DNA of 64,000 nucleotides from Circinella minor (GCA_016758965.1 JAEPRB010000039.1:62001-126000), one strand, 5' to 3'. Shown: positions 14,188 through 27,321, counted from the first letter of the stretch. A program made the numbers and translations. The notes: generated by a model from the sequence alone, not told the origin.

Positions 14188-16975
14188 GGTAATTTGTGGT
14201 GCGAATAATCAACAATATGTACAAATTATCTTCTTTTTATACTTCAAAAAAATGTTTGCTTTTTCCTAGCTTTTTCTTATTTTTTTTTCTCCGTATGGAC
14301 TACCGTTTCTCAAAACTCCAAATATCATGCAGAAGTTTTAAACTCTTTTTTTTTTCGGCATTTTTACATGTATGAGAAACTAAACTGTAATTTTGTTTTT
14401 ATATGATACCGGTCTGCTATATTTTGTTTTGTACAAACTGAAAACATCATAAAATTATATTAGTTAATGCTGATTTCTGCTTCTATATTTTGACTTTTTT
14501 GAATGTAACATACAAAATACAGAAAAATGATTATACGTACTCATAAAAGTTCGTTTTTATTTTTACTCCTTCTATAATGACCCTGGTAATCTTTTAAATA
14601 AGAGTAACATTCCAAGATACTTTTTATATATATGTATGTTTTCTTTCTTGTACACATAAAATAAATCAAGTAAGTAGACTTGATCGATTGATTTTTTTTT
14701 GGGGGGAGTATGATTATGATAAATCAATCTACTATAGCGCTATGTACAGAGTATATTCTCATATTTATACGTAGCAGGAATACATTTAGTTATCAGCTAG
14801 GTAAAGGGAGTAGCTAATTAATTTATTAATTTTAACAATCACTACCCTTTTCTACAATAGTATGTAATATTTAGCTTTGACTCAATTAATTTTTTTATAA
14901 TAATGATATTTTTATACAAGAAGGCTTGGTAGTATCACTGTTTAAGTCAGTATTTTTTAAGTTACATAATATTGTAGGCTATTTTTATGCACATGCTTCA
15001 AGAACCAATTCTTGTTATTTTCGGTTTGTTCACTACAGGTTTCATTTTTGTGCATAAGTAAAGACAAGATGATAATGAAATTCTATATTAGTTTTTATTT
15101 TGTTTAACAATGAACACGTTCATACAATATACACAACACAGAAAAAATAATAATGATACGTAATTATTATTTTTCACATCATATATAACAAAGATCATAG
15201 TAGCTACTACACTGTTTATTATCATTATTCTCCTCAAAATTAATAACAAGTATGTATTTGTAATAATTCATATTATGAGTAAAACAAAAGATTGTTGTTG
15301 ACGCCATATCTATGTTTCAAAGAGATAAAAAAAAAGCATAATAATAATAGATATACTCACAAAAAAACCAAAGAAAATTCACCATTATAAATATATTATC
15401 TGAAAAAATAAGCTTTGCTATATTGTTATACGTATAATGCAGAATTCGTAGTAAGAATTCTGAAAAAGTTGAAATTAATCTGTGCTATCATGTGAAGAGA
15501 AATATAAAGTAAATGATATATTCTACACCGAAGTTATAGTTAATAAAATTTTGGAGAGCTACGTATTACATTTAAGTAGAAAAAAATAGTACAAAGATCA
15601 AGAAGAATTTTATTAACATTGCTATGGATTAACTTAAGTTTTGCACGCACACACATATATCTATTTATATCATTAATTGCGATATAAAACATTTACGTAG
15701 TTGAAAGAACTGTGAAAATATGAAAATGTTGGGGATCGCTTCACAAAACAATAATAATACTAAAACTTTTTGTTGTATAAAATATTTATCTTCGTGCTAT
15801 ATCTTTATATCGTTATATATATGTACGGTACTAAAAAAAATCATATGTAGCCTACGTATGTAATAATAACTCTTATTGCTATATAATACCTCCTCAGATA
15901 TATAGAATCAATAGGTATAATCACTGTAGTAGGTAAATCGATTGTAATTATACGTATTTGTCGGACAGTAACATCATCACTATCTAAAGAACTCAAGTGT
16001 TTTTGTTGTATCGTTGTATCGCCAATCAAGGGGACAACATAGTTTTATATTTTATAGCCATTTCAGGGTTGAATTAGCCGAATGAAAAAGAAAAACCGTA
16101 GTATTATATGTGTGAGATATTTCCTTTTTTCATTTGAACTCTTACATAATGAAAAAATTCTTCATGATGGTACCTCTTGTAACATTGTCTTCTGCTTTTT
16201 TTCTTTTCCGGTCAAAGATTATACTTTTTTTTTGAACAGAAAAGATGAACGTTATTTTATAAAAAAGATATGTAAGTCTGGTGTACACTAAAGCCATTGT
16301 ACTTTATGCTACAATTGAAAGTCGCTACTTAAAAAATTCCCTACTATGAGTCCTGTTATACAAAAAGCCATGAGGATAATTTTGTATCTTACACATATAT
16401 ATATTGGATACCTGAAAAAAAGGAACCACATTACATTCATCTTATTCATTATTATTAATAATAATTTAATTTTAAAGTGACATATAAAATTTTCCATAAT
16501 TATTAGAAATAAGAAACAAAAAAAAAAAAAAAAAAAAAAAAACTTTACAAGAATTATCTAAGTGCGAAACGAGCTATTAATAAAATATATTTAATATTTG
16601 TCAATGGACTTGTGCCTGATTAATGAAAAAAGTTTACCCGAAAAAGTCTTTCATAATGTTATTAGAGACAAGAATTTACTGTATATATGTATTCGAACAG
16701 TAACATATAATACATATATATGATGACGAGAATAAACAAGTAGTAAAAAAGAGTGTGAGACATTTGGTAACGTGAGAAATGAAAAAAAAAATATAATCGG
16801 AAATACGCGAGTTTTTTTTCCCAGTGATCATTTAATTGACATAGCAAAAAAAGAACTTCACACGCAGATTAAGCAGTAGTCCATTCATCATCACAGAAAC
16901 AAATCTTTTATTCAAACTACCTGTTTCTTTTCCTACTTTCACTTTTTTTTTCGCTCTTTATATCCAAAAAAAAAG
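14188..16975. other. 2.8-kb gene-free stretch upstream of FAT1
   Basis: The first 250 bp is the duplicated promoter of secreted-protein copy 2. Beyond it I see only AT-rich DNA with no frame I can support; a 25-nt A run lies at 16518-16542. The last few hundred bases should hold the FAT1 promoter. Confidence 0.6.
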
Positions 16976-19900
16976 ATGATTCTTGGTAAATATAATGAAG
17001 TTTAATGTATAAAAAGAAATAGTTTTATCCAAAATGAAATAATATATAGACATGTATCTAACTTGTTCATAACAAATATATACTGTATTTATATAATTAG
17101 GCGCAGTCGCTGCTGCAGTTCTTGGTAGTATTTATCTTGAAAATAAACTTGCTCTTAGAAATGATTGGAGACATTATAGTTCAGTGAACAATGCGTTGAC
17201 CAAGTGAGTAACTTTTAATACAATAAAGATTCTTTTTATGTAAAATCATTATTACTAACAGCAGTATAATTGTTTATAAAATAATAGTCTTCAAAAGGCT
17301 GTGCGCGAGGATAAATTAAATATGTATTATCGTTTCAGAGATCATGCAAAGACAACACCAGATCGAGTGTTTTTGATTTTTGAAGGACGATCATACACAT
17401 ATAAAGAGCTTGAAATAAGTAAGTAAATCATGAACTTTTTTTTTTTTTGTTTGACACCTTCAAGAAGCCCGATGACAAAATTATTGTTATCTCGTTTAAT
17501 ACCAGTGCTAACCATTGTTTTTTCTTCTTCTTGAAAATAGAATCCAATCGTTTGGTAATATATATTTTTTTTTTATCTTTTTAAAGCTATTCACAAAGTA
17601 AAAGAAATTACAAAAACTTATCTTAGATATGAATTGTTGTACAAATAATTCGGATTAATTTTAGGCACATTGGCTATTAGAACAAAATATAAAACCCAAA
17701 GGTACAGAAACACATAATCATTTTACGTAATAATACGTATAAACTATTATACTAATATTGTTGCTACGTAAATTTTACTAACGTATTCAAATAATAAAAA
17801 AAAATTATTACGATAATTATAGATGTAGTTTGTATGATGGAGCAAAACCATCCAACGTTTTTTATAGTATTCTGGGGCATTTTAAAAATTGGCGCTGTTC
17901 CGGCTATAATTAATACAAATCTAAGTGAAGGTTCATTATTACATTGTTTATCTGTTGCTGAATCTTTACTCTTATTATTCGATCCCATGTATGAAACTCA
18001 AGTGGCAACTATTGCTAATGCTGCACATGAAAAGGGAATGAGATTAGCTGCGTATGGTGAAGCAACTGAATTTGACAATACAACAACGTCAAATCTTGGA
18101 CCCGCTTTGACACCTAATGTGCTTTTTAAATATTCGGATGAAGATACGGATGAATCATTAATCCGAGGAGTCACACTCCCAGATCTCGGTGCGTTGATGT
18201 ATACAAGGTATGTTTATAATTCTATAAGATCTTTGATGACATTATTATACAAGAGTAATAATTCGATTAACGACATTTATTTATTATAATTATCATTTTT
18301 GTTAAAAATAATAGTGGTTCTACAGGATTACCCAAGGTTCAACATATTTTTTCGAGATTTATATATAAAAATATTACTGATCAAAACTAATATGTAATCG
18401 ATTTCAATATACCTCGTTTATTAACTTTATTACTTTAAATATATATATATAACAATAGGCTGCGATTGTACAACATGCTAAGATTGATGTCGCTGGATGG
18501 GGAAATGTTATAAATGCAGCAATGACCAAGGATGATATTACTTACTGTTGTTTACCTTTATATCATGCAACTGCATGTAAGTTTCATACTTTGTATAATG
18601 TTATGATTATCAACTTTAGTTTTTTTTTTATAATAACACATCCAATCCTTTATACTTAAAAAAATGTAGTATTTATGGCCACACATATTACATTAGCTGC
18701 TGGTGCCAAATTAGTACTAGCACGGAAATTTTCTGCTTCCGGATTTTGGGATGATGTTTATAACAATGATTGTACCATTTTCTTTGTAAGTTTGTATATG
18801 TACAATAGTATTGACTGGTGTGTTTTTGAAACATTAATCCGTCTATATATATAATATACAATGTAGTATGTTGGTGAAGTATGTCGATATTTGATGAATA
18901 GACCACATCATCCCTTAGAACGTAAACATAAATTACACACATGTTATGGCAACGGTATGCCTCCAGAATTATGGAACCAATTCCGTGAAAGGTAATATAA
19001 ACATAGAATCCACTTTACTTTTTGTAGGATAGAGATGCACATACATACATAGAAGGGAAAAAAAGGAGCGAATATATTTGAACTCGCATTTACACTACCT
19101 ACTTAATATAAATTACTTTTTGATAATAGATTTGGAATGAAAGTTATTGCAGAATTTTATGGTGCTACTGAAGGAGCTGGAGGTGTATTTAATTATAATA
19201 AAGGTCCAAAGACAGCCGGTGCAGTAGGTCACCTTGGTCCTCTTGCACGTAAATATCTTCGTCCAGAACTAAAACTTGTCAAGATAGATCCAATTACAGA
19301 AGAACCTATTCGTAACAAAGATGGGTTCTGCCTTGAATCTAAATATGATGAGCCTGGAGAATTAATGATCAAGCTAGATCCACCTGGAGGAAGAAGACGG
19401 TTTCATGGATATTATAAAAACAGTGAAGCAACAAATAAAAAAGTTATTTCAAATGTATTTGAAAAGGATGATAGGTAAGCAATAATAATGAATATTATCA
19501 CCTTTATTATTATTTTACAAGGATAAATTAACAAATCAAATATGTATTATGATAATAGTTATTTCCGGTCTGGAGATCTTCTCAAAGTTAACGCAAAAGG
19601 ATTATACTACTTCCTTGACCGACTTGGTGATACATTTCGATGGAAAGGTGAAAATGTAGCAACTACTGAAGTAGCTCAAGTTATTTCTAAATATCCAGTC
19701 GTTGCAGAAGCTAATGTCTATGGCGTCAAAGTACCTGGTCATGATGGTCGTGCTGGTATGGTGGCATTGGTCTTATATCCGGATGCTATCTTGGATTTTG
19801 CTGATTTCTACAAATACCTTGCTAAGAATTTACCTAAATATTCTATTCCTTTGTTTATTCGATTTGTACCATCAATGGATTTGACTGGTTCATTGAAACA

Positions 19901-20042
19901 GACCAAAGTGACATTTCGTAATGAAGGAATTGACAAGGTACCTGAAGATCAAAAGCCACTTTATTGGGCTAAGAATCAAACTTATACTCTATTTACAGAT
20001 GATGATTATGCTCGTCTTTCTGCTCGTAGACACAAGTTGTAA
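16976..20042 (+). CDS. FAT1: FAT1-type very-long-chain acyl-CoA synthetase / fatty-acid transport protein
   Basis: Twelve exons: 16976-16985, 17101-17203, 17339-17418, 17541-17554, 17665-17701, 17823-18207, 18315-18336, 18459-18576, 18670-18785, 18867-18991, 19130-19474 and 19559-20042, giving 612 aa in one frame. Exon 1 is 10 nt and exon 4 is 14 nt. The N-terminus MILGAVAAAVLGSIYL is a hydrophobic anchor. The AMP-binding signature YTSGSTGLPK spans residues 208-217 and is encoded almost wholly by the 22-nt exon 7. FYGATEG near residue 330, YFRSGDLL and DRLGDTFRWKGENVAT are the FATP/VLACS-type adenylation motifs. The protein activates long or very long fatty acids with ATP and CoA at ER, lipid droplet or peroxisome membranes. 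It ends in HKL, a weak PTS1-like tripeptide. Exon 7 has an atypical GTTCAA donor. Followed in tandem by the aldehyde dehydrogenase. Confidence 0.93.
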
Positions 20043-20575
20043 AAATCTATTATAAATAATTATACATACCTATGAACTGTTTTTTACTGTTGGATATTTT
20101 GATGTTGTAGCACATTTAGGTGGTAGTTTTAGTATCCTTATACATTTAATATGTTATTATAATATTTAATATTCTGTTTACGTATAAAAATTCTTATTTG
20201 TAAAAAGTTATTATACATATTTCTGCTCTATTATCTAACAGATTAAAGTATTTATTATTTGCTATTGTACGTTTTAAACAACATAATAAGTTATTCCTCA
20301 TTTTACAACATCTAATAATATGGTAATAACATCGATTTCTTATGATATACACTGACGTCAACAGCAAAAGAAAAGTAATATCAATAAGAAGCATTAGTTG
20401 CTTAATCCCAAGAATACTTATTATTAAATAAGTCCAGTTGAACTCTTACAGAACAACGAATTGAAAAAAAGGGCAACTTGGATGTGGAGGAAAATTTCAT
20501 GTTACACACAGCTGTCCTATTCTGTATAATAATAGTTGTCGCTTTTTTTTTTTTTTTTTGCACCACCGACTAAGT
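20043..20575. other. spacer between FAT1 and aldehyde dehydrogenase genes
   Basis: This 533-bp tandem spacer is AT-rich with no gene. A T run directly precedes the aldehyde dehydrogenase ATG. Confidence 0.6.
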
Positions 20576-22024
20576 ATGTCAGCAACAAAAAAAGCATGGA
20601 ATGCTTTAGGACCCTACATTCGTGGAGGGTTCCAAACATCACCAACACGTGCACGACTCATTATTGATCCATGTACAGGAAAACAAACGACAACAAAACA
20701 TGTCGTTACAGAATCTACTATTGACCATGTCGACCAAGCACTTTTAAGTGCACGTCAAGCACAACGCGATTGGGAATCCACCACTGGTAGTCAACGACGT
20801 GATGCACTCTTAGGTCTGGCCAACAACTTATCTCGCCATCGTGAATCCCTGACCGACCTTGAACGTATTCAAACTGGAAAACCACGAGACGACGCTGAAT
20901 ATGAAATTAATGACACTATTGAATGTATTCGATATTTTGCTGGATATGCCGATAAGCTCTTTGGTCACTCCATGATCGACAACAATAATAAATTACATTC
21001 CATCACTGTACGTGAGCCTTATGGTGTCGTAGGTCTTGTTGTTTCATTTAATTATCCATTAATGCTTGCTGGATGGAAATTAGCCCCTGCATTGGCGGCT
21101 GGTAATTGTGTTCTCCTTAAACCAGCACCACAAACACCATTAACTGCTCTTGCATTGGCGGATTTAGCAAGTGATTATTTACCTTCAGGTGTTCTAAGCG
21201 TATTACCTGGAGGTAGTCAAATTGGACAACGAATATTGGAAGGGGTGGATAAAGCTAGTTTTACCGGTTCAACAAAAGCAGGCCAATTAATTATGCAACA
21301 ACAAGCCCAACGGCTGATACCTTTAACATTAGAATGTGGTGGGAAAAATCCAGTAATTATTTTGGAAGATGCAGATATTGAAGAAGCTGCAGGTCACGTT
21401 GCATTAGGAGCATTTTCAAATGCTGGACAAAATTGCTGTGCTGTTTCACGTGTGTTGGTCCATCGGTCAATTCATGATAAATTTGTAGATTGTGTCAAAA
21501 ATGAAATGGATAAAATAGACTATGGACCAGTAATTGATAAGAATCAATACAGTCATGTACAAAGTTATCTTCAACAACACAATAGTAACAAACATTGTAA
21601 TGAACCAACCTATATCGGTGCACCACCACCTACACTACAACAATTACAGCACGAAACAAAGGATGGATATTTTATACCAGCAACATTGTTCACCGATGTT
21701 TCAGATGATACACCCATAGCAACAGAAGAAATCTTTGGACCTGTATTAAGTATCTTGAAACCATTTGATGATATTGAATCAGCCATTCAACGTGCAAATA
21801 ATTCACCTTATGGATTAGCTGCAGGTGTCTTTGGAAAAGATCAACGACAAACACACCATGTTGCATCCAGATTACATACAGGTTATGTTTGGGTTAATAC
21901 TTATAATTTAATGCCACCTTATAATCCATTCGGAGGACGTAAATTATCGGGTATTGGTAAAGATCTTGGTCAAGCTGCTTTAGATGAATTTACATTTGTA
22001 AAAAGTATAGTCACTGGCTTATAA
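20576..22024 (+). CDS. NAD(P)-dependent aldehyde dehydrogenase (betaine/trimethylaminobutyraldehyde-like)
   Basis: A single exon of 482 aa from ATG 20576; the frame is open a few codons upstream but has no earlier ATG. Conserved ALDH positions are present: SFNYPL with the catalytic Asn159, FTGSTKAGQ for cofactor binding, LECGGKNP with the general base Glu253, and GQNCC with the catalytic Cys287. EEIFGPVLS and NPFGGRKLSGIGKDLG follow near the C-terminus. It oxidises an aldehyde to an acid in the cytosol or mitochondria. Overall pattern is closest, by eye, to the betaine-aldehyde/ALDH9 group, so 4-trimethylaminobutyraldehyde (carnitine route) or an aminoaldehyde are candidate substrates; this is not proven. 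Same strand as FAT1; its stop is 98 bp from the convergent SUMO-protease gene. Lack of introns contrasts with its intron-rich neighbours. Confidence 0.92.
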   Translation: MSATKKAWNALGPYIRGGFQTSPTRARLIIDPCTGKQTTTKHVVTESTIDHVDQALLSARQAQRDWESTTGSQRRDALLGLANNLSRHRESLTDLERIQTGKPRDDAEYEINDTIECIRYFAGYADKLFGHSMIDNNNKLHSITVREPYGVVGLVVSFNYPLMLAGWKLAPALAAGNCVLLKPAPQTPLTALALADLASDYLPSGVLSVLPGGSQIGQRILEGVDKASFTGSTKAGQLIMQQQAQRLIPLTLECGGKNPVIILEDADIEEAAGHVALGAFSNAGQNCCAVSRVLVHRSIHDKFVDCVKNEMDKIDYGPVIDKNQYSHVQSYLQQHNSNKHCNEPTYIGAPPPTLQQLQHETKDGYFIPATLFTDVSDDTPIATEEIFGPVLSILKPFDDIESAIQRANNSPYGLAAGVFGKDQRQTHHVASRLHTGYVWVNTYNLMPPYNPFGGRKLSGIGKDLGQAALDEFTFVKSIVTGL

Positions 22025-22122
22025 TAATTATTATTATATTTTGTTGTATTTCCTATCTGTTTAATTTATTTTTCTTTTTAATTCTTAAAAAAAAAAATTA
22101 CAGTTTTTTTTCTCTATTTCAT

Positions 22123-24013
22123 TTATACAATTTCCTTTTTGGCAATACTAAGTACCATTCGTTTTCGAATGACATCCATATCATCTTGTGAAAAATCAAA
22201 TTCATGAGCTCTTGAAAGTCGTTCAGCAAATGTACAAGTAAATACACCACAATCATGCATATTTTGTTGTCCAGGAATATCTTTAGGTTCATTTATTTTC
22301 CAATCTGACATATCCAGAGGTTCCTTCTTTTTATCCAAATGTTCATCTGCAAGATATTTCATTAATATCTATATAATACATATATACACATTGAAAAGAA
22401 TACATTAATTAGTAGGAAAACTCTTTCTTTCTTCACACACACAAAATAATATTAATAATTACCCCTGATACTACTCGATGCCCCCCATGAAGTGAATCAT
22501 ATATAGTAACTGTCTTTTTCTTCATATCAATCATTCCCAATGTCCAATGATATGAATAATTAATAGGTACAAATAATAAATCTTTTGAAAATATATCAAC
22601 CTAAACAATAAACAACAATATTTCTATTAGTTCCCTCCCGATCCCGATCTTTATTTAAAATTAATAATAATATTACTTATGTTACTTACCCTTTTTGTCC
22701 ATCGTCGAACTTTGGCATATCCATTTTCTCGTAAAGTTGAACAGAAAAAGGTACTATAACAATGTACGCTAGGTGCTTTTTCTGCAATAGCAGTTTCTGA
22801 ACGTGATCGATCAGCAATAAGTTCCATATAAAAATTAATAATTTCGTCATTTAACCATTCTCCTGGTTTTAATTTCTGAATATCTGAATATTGTACAACT
22901 GCTGTTTTTAATTGCGCAAGTTCTTGTGATCCCGTTTTACGCATGATATTTGTCACCTAGTTTGAAAAAAAAAGTCAGTTTACAACCAATTACATCCAAC
23001 AAAAGCAAAAAAAAAAAAAGTGTTATTCTTATCTCACTATCACTTACCAATGCTTCTTCTTCAACACTAAGTGGTTTAACTGATGGAACCTTGACAATAC
23101 TTGTTTTTTCATATAATTCATCCCATTTTTTAGCCAGAGGACTCTACATATAATATATATATATATATCAGTGTGAATATGGTATATCTCTTTTTCTTTT
23201 AATTGAAAATCGTTGTTAGCTATTTATTTTATCTTACCTGAACTCTTTTCAATGCTGCTCTCTTTGCAGCAAGATACTGAAATAATATATATATATATAT
23301 ATATTGTTATCAGAAAGACACATTTAAATAGTTTATTTATACACCATACAAACCCTAAACTTCTCACCTCTTGATTAAGTCTCTTTACTTCTAATTGTTG
23401 TCGTTTTTCATAACTACTAGTACTAGTGTGAGCGGATCGCTTTTGTTGAATAGATAAACTTTGTAAATCTCCCAATAAATCATCAATCGATGGTGTGGTT
23501 GGTTTTGTTTCGTTTTCGTCAACTATTGTAATGGCACTTGCATATGAACTTCCTGATGATATAGATTCATGATTACTATTATTAATATTATTATTTGAAT
23601 GATGGTTGGAATTAGATTGATGTGTTGTCGTTGTTTTTGAAACAGTACTTCTACTGTTGCTATTATCGCTACTTCTAGTGCTAGTGTTATTAATATTATT
23701 ATTGGTATAATCATTGTTGATGATATCACTGTTGTGTCGATTCATTGTTGGAGTACGTTGTAACAGAAAATAAGCTTTAGGTAAAAAATGAGAAGTAGAT
23801 CGACGACGACGTGCTAATAATAACAAAAGTTTTAAATGTGTCAAAGCTGTGTATAGAAGAAAGTAAAGTATGTATATAAAGAAGGAAGAGAGAAAGAAGG
23901 AGAATTTATGCTGTAAATAAATCCTTACAATCACCGTAATTTCGTTTTAAGCTTTTATTTGGGGTACTAGTTAACGCAGTAAAATCAACTGGTAAAGGAC
24001 GGGTTTCTTTCAT
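22123..24013 (-). CDS. ULP1: Ulp1-type SUMO-specific cysteine protease (C48)
   Basis: Exons 24013-23929, 23846-23368, 23276-23238, 23143-23048, 22956-22690, 22600-22463 and 22368-22123 give 449 aa. The N-terminal 190 residues are basic then Asn/Ser/Thr-rich. The peptidase domain begins near residue 250 with LKPGEWLNDEIINFYMELI, the Ulp1 substrate-binding entry. The catalytic set is visible: His340 in YSYHWTLGM, Asp357 in IYDSLHGG, Gln402 in PGQQNMHDC and the nucleophile Cys408. This enzyme matures SUMO and removes it from target proteins, usually at the nuclear envelope or in the nucleus. Assignment to Ulp1 rather than Ulp2 rests on the compact C-terminal domain and is likely but not certain. 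It converges on the ALDH gene and diverges from transcription factor A over 374 bp. Confidence 0.92.
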
Positions 24014-24387
24014 GTTTTTTTTTTCTTTTTTTAGTTTTGAAGAAGAAAGGGGAGAGGTATGTTCTGACTTTAAACAAACAATTTTGCATTGGTAAAAAAA
24101 GAAAGACTACCTTTTTGAAATAATCCAAGTTAAAAAAAAAAAAAAGACCTGCTTATTATTTAAAGAAGATAAAAAAAAAAACATTGGATGATTAATATTC
24201 AAATAACGTGTTGTGTAAAAGATAACTATTACTATCTTTGGTGGACAGAAATGCCAAGTGACATACATTATAATAAATTTTTGGCTATCTTTTCCATCTC
24301 CCAAAAAAAAAAAAAGTGTTTATGGTGCTGCGAAGCAAATTTTAAAGTTCTTTTTCCTTTTCTCTGATTTTTTCCTATTTTTTCAAA
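24014..24387. promoter_or_regulatory. shared divergent promoter, SUMO protease / Zn2Cys6 factor A
   Basis: This 374-bp spacer lies between two divergent ATGs and should serve both genes. It contains A/T runs and one GCCAAG at about 24252-24257, the same hexamer found upstream of RIM101. No gene is visible. Confidence 0.5.
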
Positions 24388-26802
24388 ATGTATAACACAA
24401 TGCGTAACCCAAAACCTTGTAAAGGTATTTTGTAATAATAATATTAATAAAAATAAAATAAAATACTTTTTTTTTTCATTTCAATTAACATTTATTAAAT
24501 TGCAATTGTATTAGTATGCAAACATCGAAGAAAAAAATGTGTCTGGAGTAGTTTCAATGATAATAGTGATAATACCAATCGACAAATACGTTGTGCTCGT
24601 TGCTCCAAACTTGATATTGAGTGTATACCACAATCAGACTCAAGCGATGAACAACTAGAGGATACTCTTAATTCAACAGAACTTATGGCACAGGATGGTG
24701 ATCTAGAATTACGCCGCATGTTGGACGATATGAATCAATTACAAGTTGAAATGCAACAATATGAATCAGAAAAAAAAGATATGGAAAAACAAATGTTTTC
24801 ATTAGTTACTAATACAACTTCAAAGTCACCATCATTATCTTTATCTTCTTCTCCTTCTTTATCAACAATATCATCTTTTTCTTCTTCATTATCACCCTCT
24901 TCCCTATCAACAACAGTAGCAACAACTCCGGGTAATAAAAAATTAAAGACAACACAACGAGAAGAAAATACAGAATGGAAATTAAGTATTATTAATGGTT
25001 CTATACGCCTTAATACACCTATTCGTACCATTGATGAACTCATGATGTTTACACAAGCTTCTTTACGCTATTTATCACCATTTACCGGCTTATTTAAACA
25101 AGAGCCTGTTCGTTTTGAAGCAACATGTATCAGTCCTTCTCTTGGATTAGCCACAGTCCTCCAACGTAGTGTTATTTGTCGATCACGTAAAAAGCAACAC
25201 TTTGATGTGATCCGTTACAATAGCGACAATACAACACAACCTTTTGATTATCGAAGCATTATGAATTATCTCTTGCCGCTCTATTTTGAATATCTTATTC
25301 CTGTTACGGGATTAGTTCATGCACCTACATTTTGGAAACACTATCAAAGTCTAGACGACCCTTTCGAATGTCCTATTGCATTAGCAGCTTCCATAGATGC
25401 TCTTGTCTCTTTGCGTAACGTTATTGATTATACACCCATTCAACGACGAATTATTGCTGATTTTTTTTACAGTAAATGTAAAGATCTATTGTTTGATCTA
25501 TACGAAGATCCGGATAGTAAATTGGATGTTATCATGGTGACATGTTTCTTACAAACTTACTTGACAGATGTTTTATTGAATGCAGTGGAAGCACGTCAAT
25601 TACTTTCTGTTGCGTTATTGCTCTGTTTGGAAATGGAAACTAAGATAAATGGAATGACTGATGTTCAACGAATTTTACTAAAACGACATCATATGATTAT
25701 GGAAGTTCAACAACGGTCATTTGATATGTTATTTGAAGATAAAATTGATTTTGCAGTACCAGAACGACTGCTTGGATTGGAATATTTGGAGGATGAACCA
25801 GAAAAGACCAAACTGTATGTTAGGATATATAACCATATATTTCAATTTATTGGAAGTCCGTATATTTCAGAGATCATGGTAAAATATCATATATCAAACA
25901 CACGTACACGTGTAATCTCTTTTTTTTTTGTTTAAAGTTATATGCTAATTGAAAACTTGGGGTTGGGGGGGGGACTCATTATGTAATTCATAGGGACAAG
26001 TCAATGGAATTTTTTATGGTGAACATTGTGAACTATATTTGGAAGACTTATTACAGTACGAACCTATTGTATTGGAATGGTGGAATAGTTTACCTTTTGA
26101 TTTACGACTGTGTGAAAATCCATTTGACCCTGAGGCATATAAATTGGTTGAAAAGAAATTACCTCCTAATTTATTGTTTCCATTCACTGCCATGCATTTG
26201 ATGACTGCTGTCTTGACGTCTTCTGTTTTAAAACCTCGATATACCCCTTCACCAGATAACGCAATATCCATCGATGTAATGCAAGCTGTACGAGAAAAAT
26301 TATTGGCACTTGCGCATAATTCAAGTAAAGTTCTAATACATTCATTAAAACTCAATTGGGCTCAATATCATTCTGATACACCGTCATGTAAGTTTCTTAG
26401 GAGGAAAAAAAAGGGAGGGGGGTATAATAGGATTTGTATAATAGAAATAAGGAAAGGAGAAATATATACTAATATGATGTCATTGTCTACTTAGTTTCTT
26501 TATGTGTGATTATCCATGTACTTTATTGTCTGGAAAAACTAGGTCATTGTACTGATACGCCTTTTCCTTTCCATTTATTATCAATGATCAAAGAAAACTT
26601 TAATGAAAGGAGGATAGAATTATTACCTGCTGGTCATGAAGTACCCTCATCCGCTTCTTTATTGGTATCGTTGATAGAGAATCCGAATCAAAATTTAATT
26701 GACTTGTATGGACAATACCCGCTCCCTGGATACGCAATGTTATCTGACGTACTCTGTACTTCATTTTCTCAATTGGACCAACATCTTCGTCCAACCTTCT
26801 AG
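24388..26802 (+). CDS. Zn2Cys6 fungal transcription factor A
   Basis: Exons 24388-24424, 24515-25878, 25994-26387 and 26495-26802 give 700 aa. The zinc cluster lies at residues 11-46 or so and is cut by intron 1: PCK from exon 1 joins VCKHRRKKCVW from exon 2, then RCARCSKLDIEC. All six cysteines are present, but the loop between Cys3 and Cys4 has 17 residues, rich in Asn/Asp, against 8 in paralogue B. A Ser-rich linker follows, then a helical regulatory region with SLRYLSPFTGLFKQEP, MNYLLPLYFEYLIPVTGLVH and LPGYAMLSDVLCTSFSQLDQ. These proteins bind DNA through the cluster and usually respond to nutrients or stress; the target is unknown. Paralogue B lies at 47496-49893 with the same three intron positions. 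Confidence 0.92.
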
Positions 26803-27321
26803 ATATATATCCAATTCATTCATTCATCCCATCCTACCTTTCATTTCTCCTTTCTTGATTTTTTTTTCTTTTTTTTTTTTTTTTGTATATAATCCTAACC
26901 CTCCAATTTCTCTATTTTAATCTTGGTCAGGTTTTCTTTTTCTTTTGTATGTATGTATAATACCAATAATAGTAGCAGTTAATATCAATAATACATCTAC
27001 AAAACAAACAGTAAACGATCACAATACTTCTTCAATTATAAAGAAAAACATACATATTTAAATTATCATTATGATTTCTAGATCCAATATTTGCTTTCTT
27101 TGACACGCCTGGAGAAAAGAGAGATATATTATTCAATTAGATCACCAAATATAGTAATAATAATTAGAGGAGAGGGAGATTCAGATTAAAAAAAATTACA
27201 GTTCTTGACATATGAGTAAGCGTGTGTGCGTATGAAAAAGCTTTTGGTATGTTGACAAAAAAAAAAGAGCAAATCTAGTTGATTAAATATTTACAACTGT
27301 CAAAAAAACCCCCCCTTAAAA
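26803..27321. other. convergent spacer between factor A and GCIP-like genes
   Basis: This 519-bp spacer between convergent 3' ends is AT-rich with T runs near 26860-26884. I see no gene. Confidence 0.6.

Noticed and set aside
15841..16497. Several 60-70 codon frames upstream of FAT1
   Set aside because: No coding texture, no splice partners in frame, and no recognisable motifs.
20558..20575. Extension of the aldehyde dehydrogenase upstream of 20576
   Set aside because: It would need a TTG start directly after a T run; ATG 20576 is the first normal start and gives the expected length.
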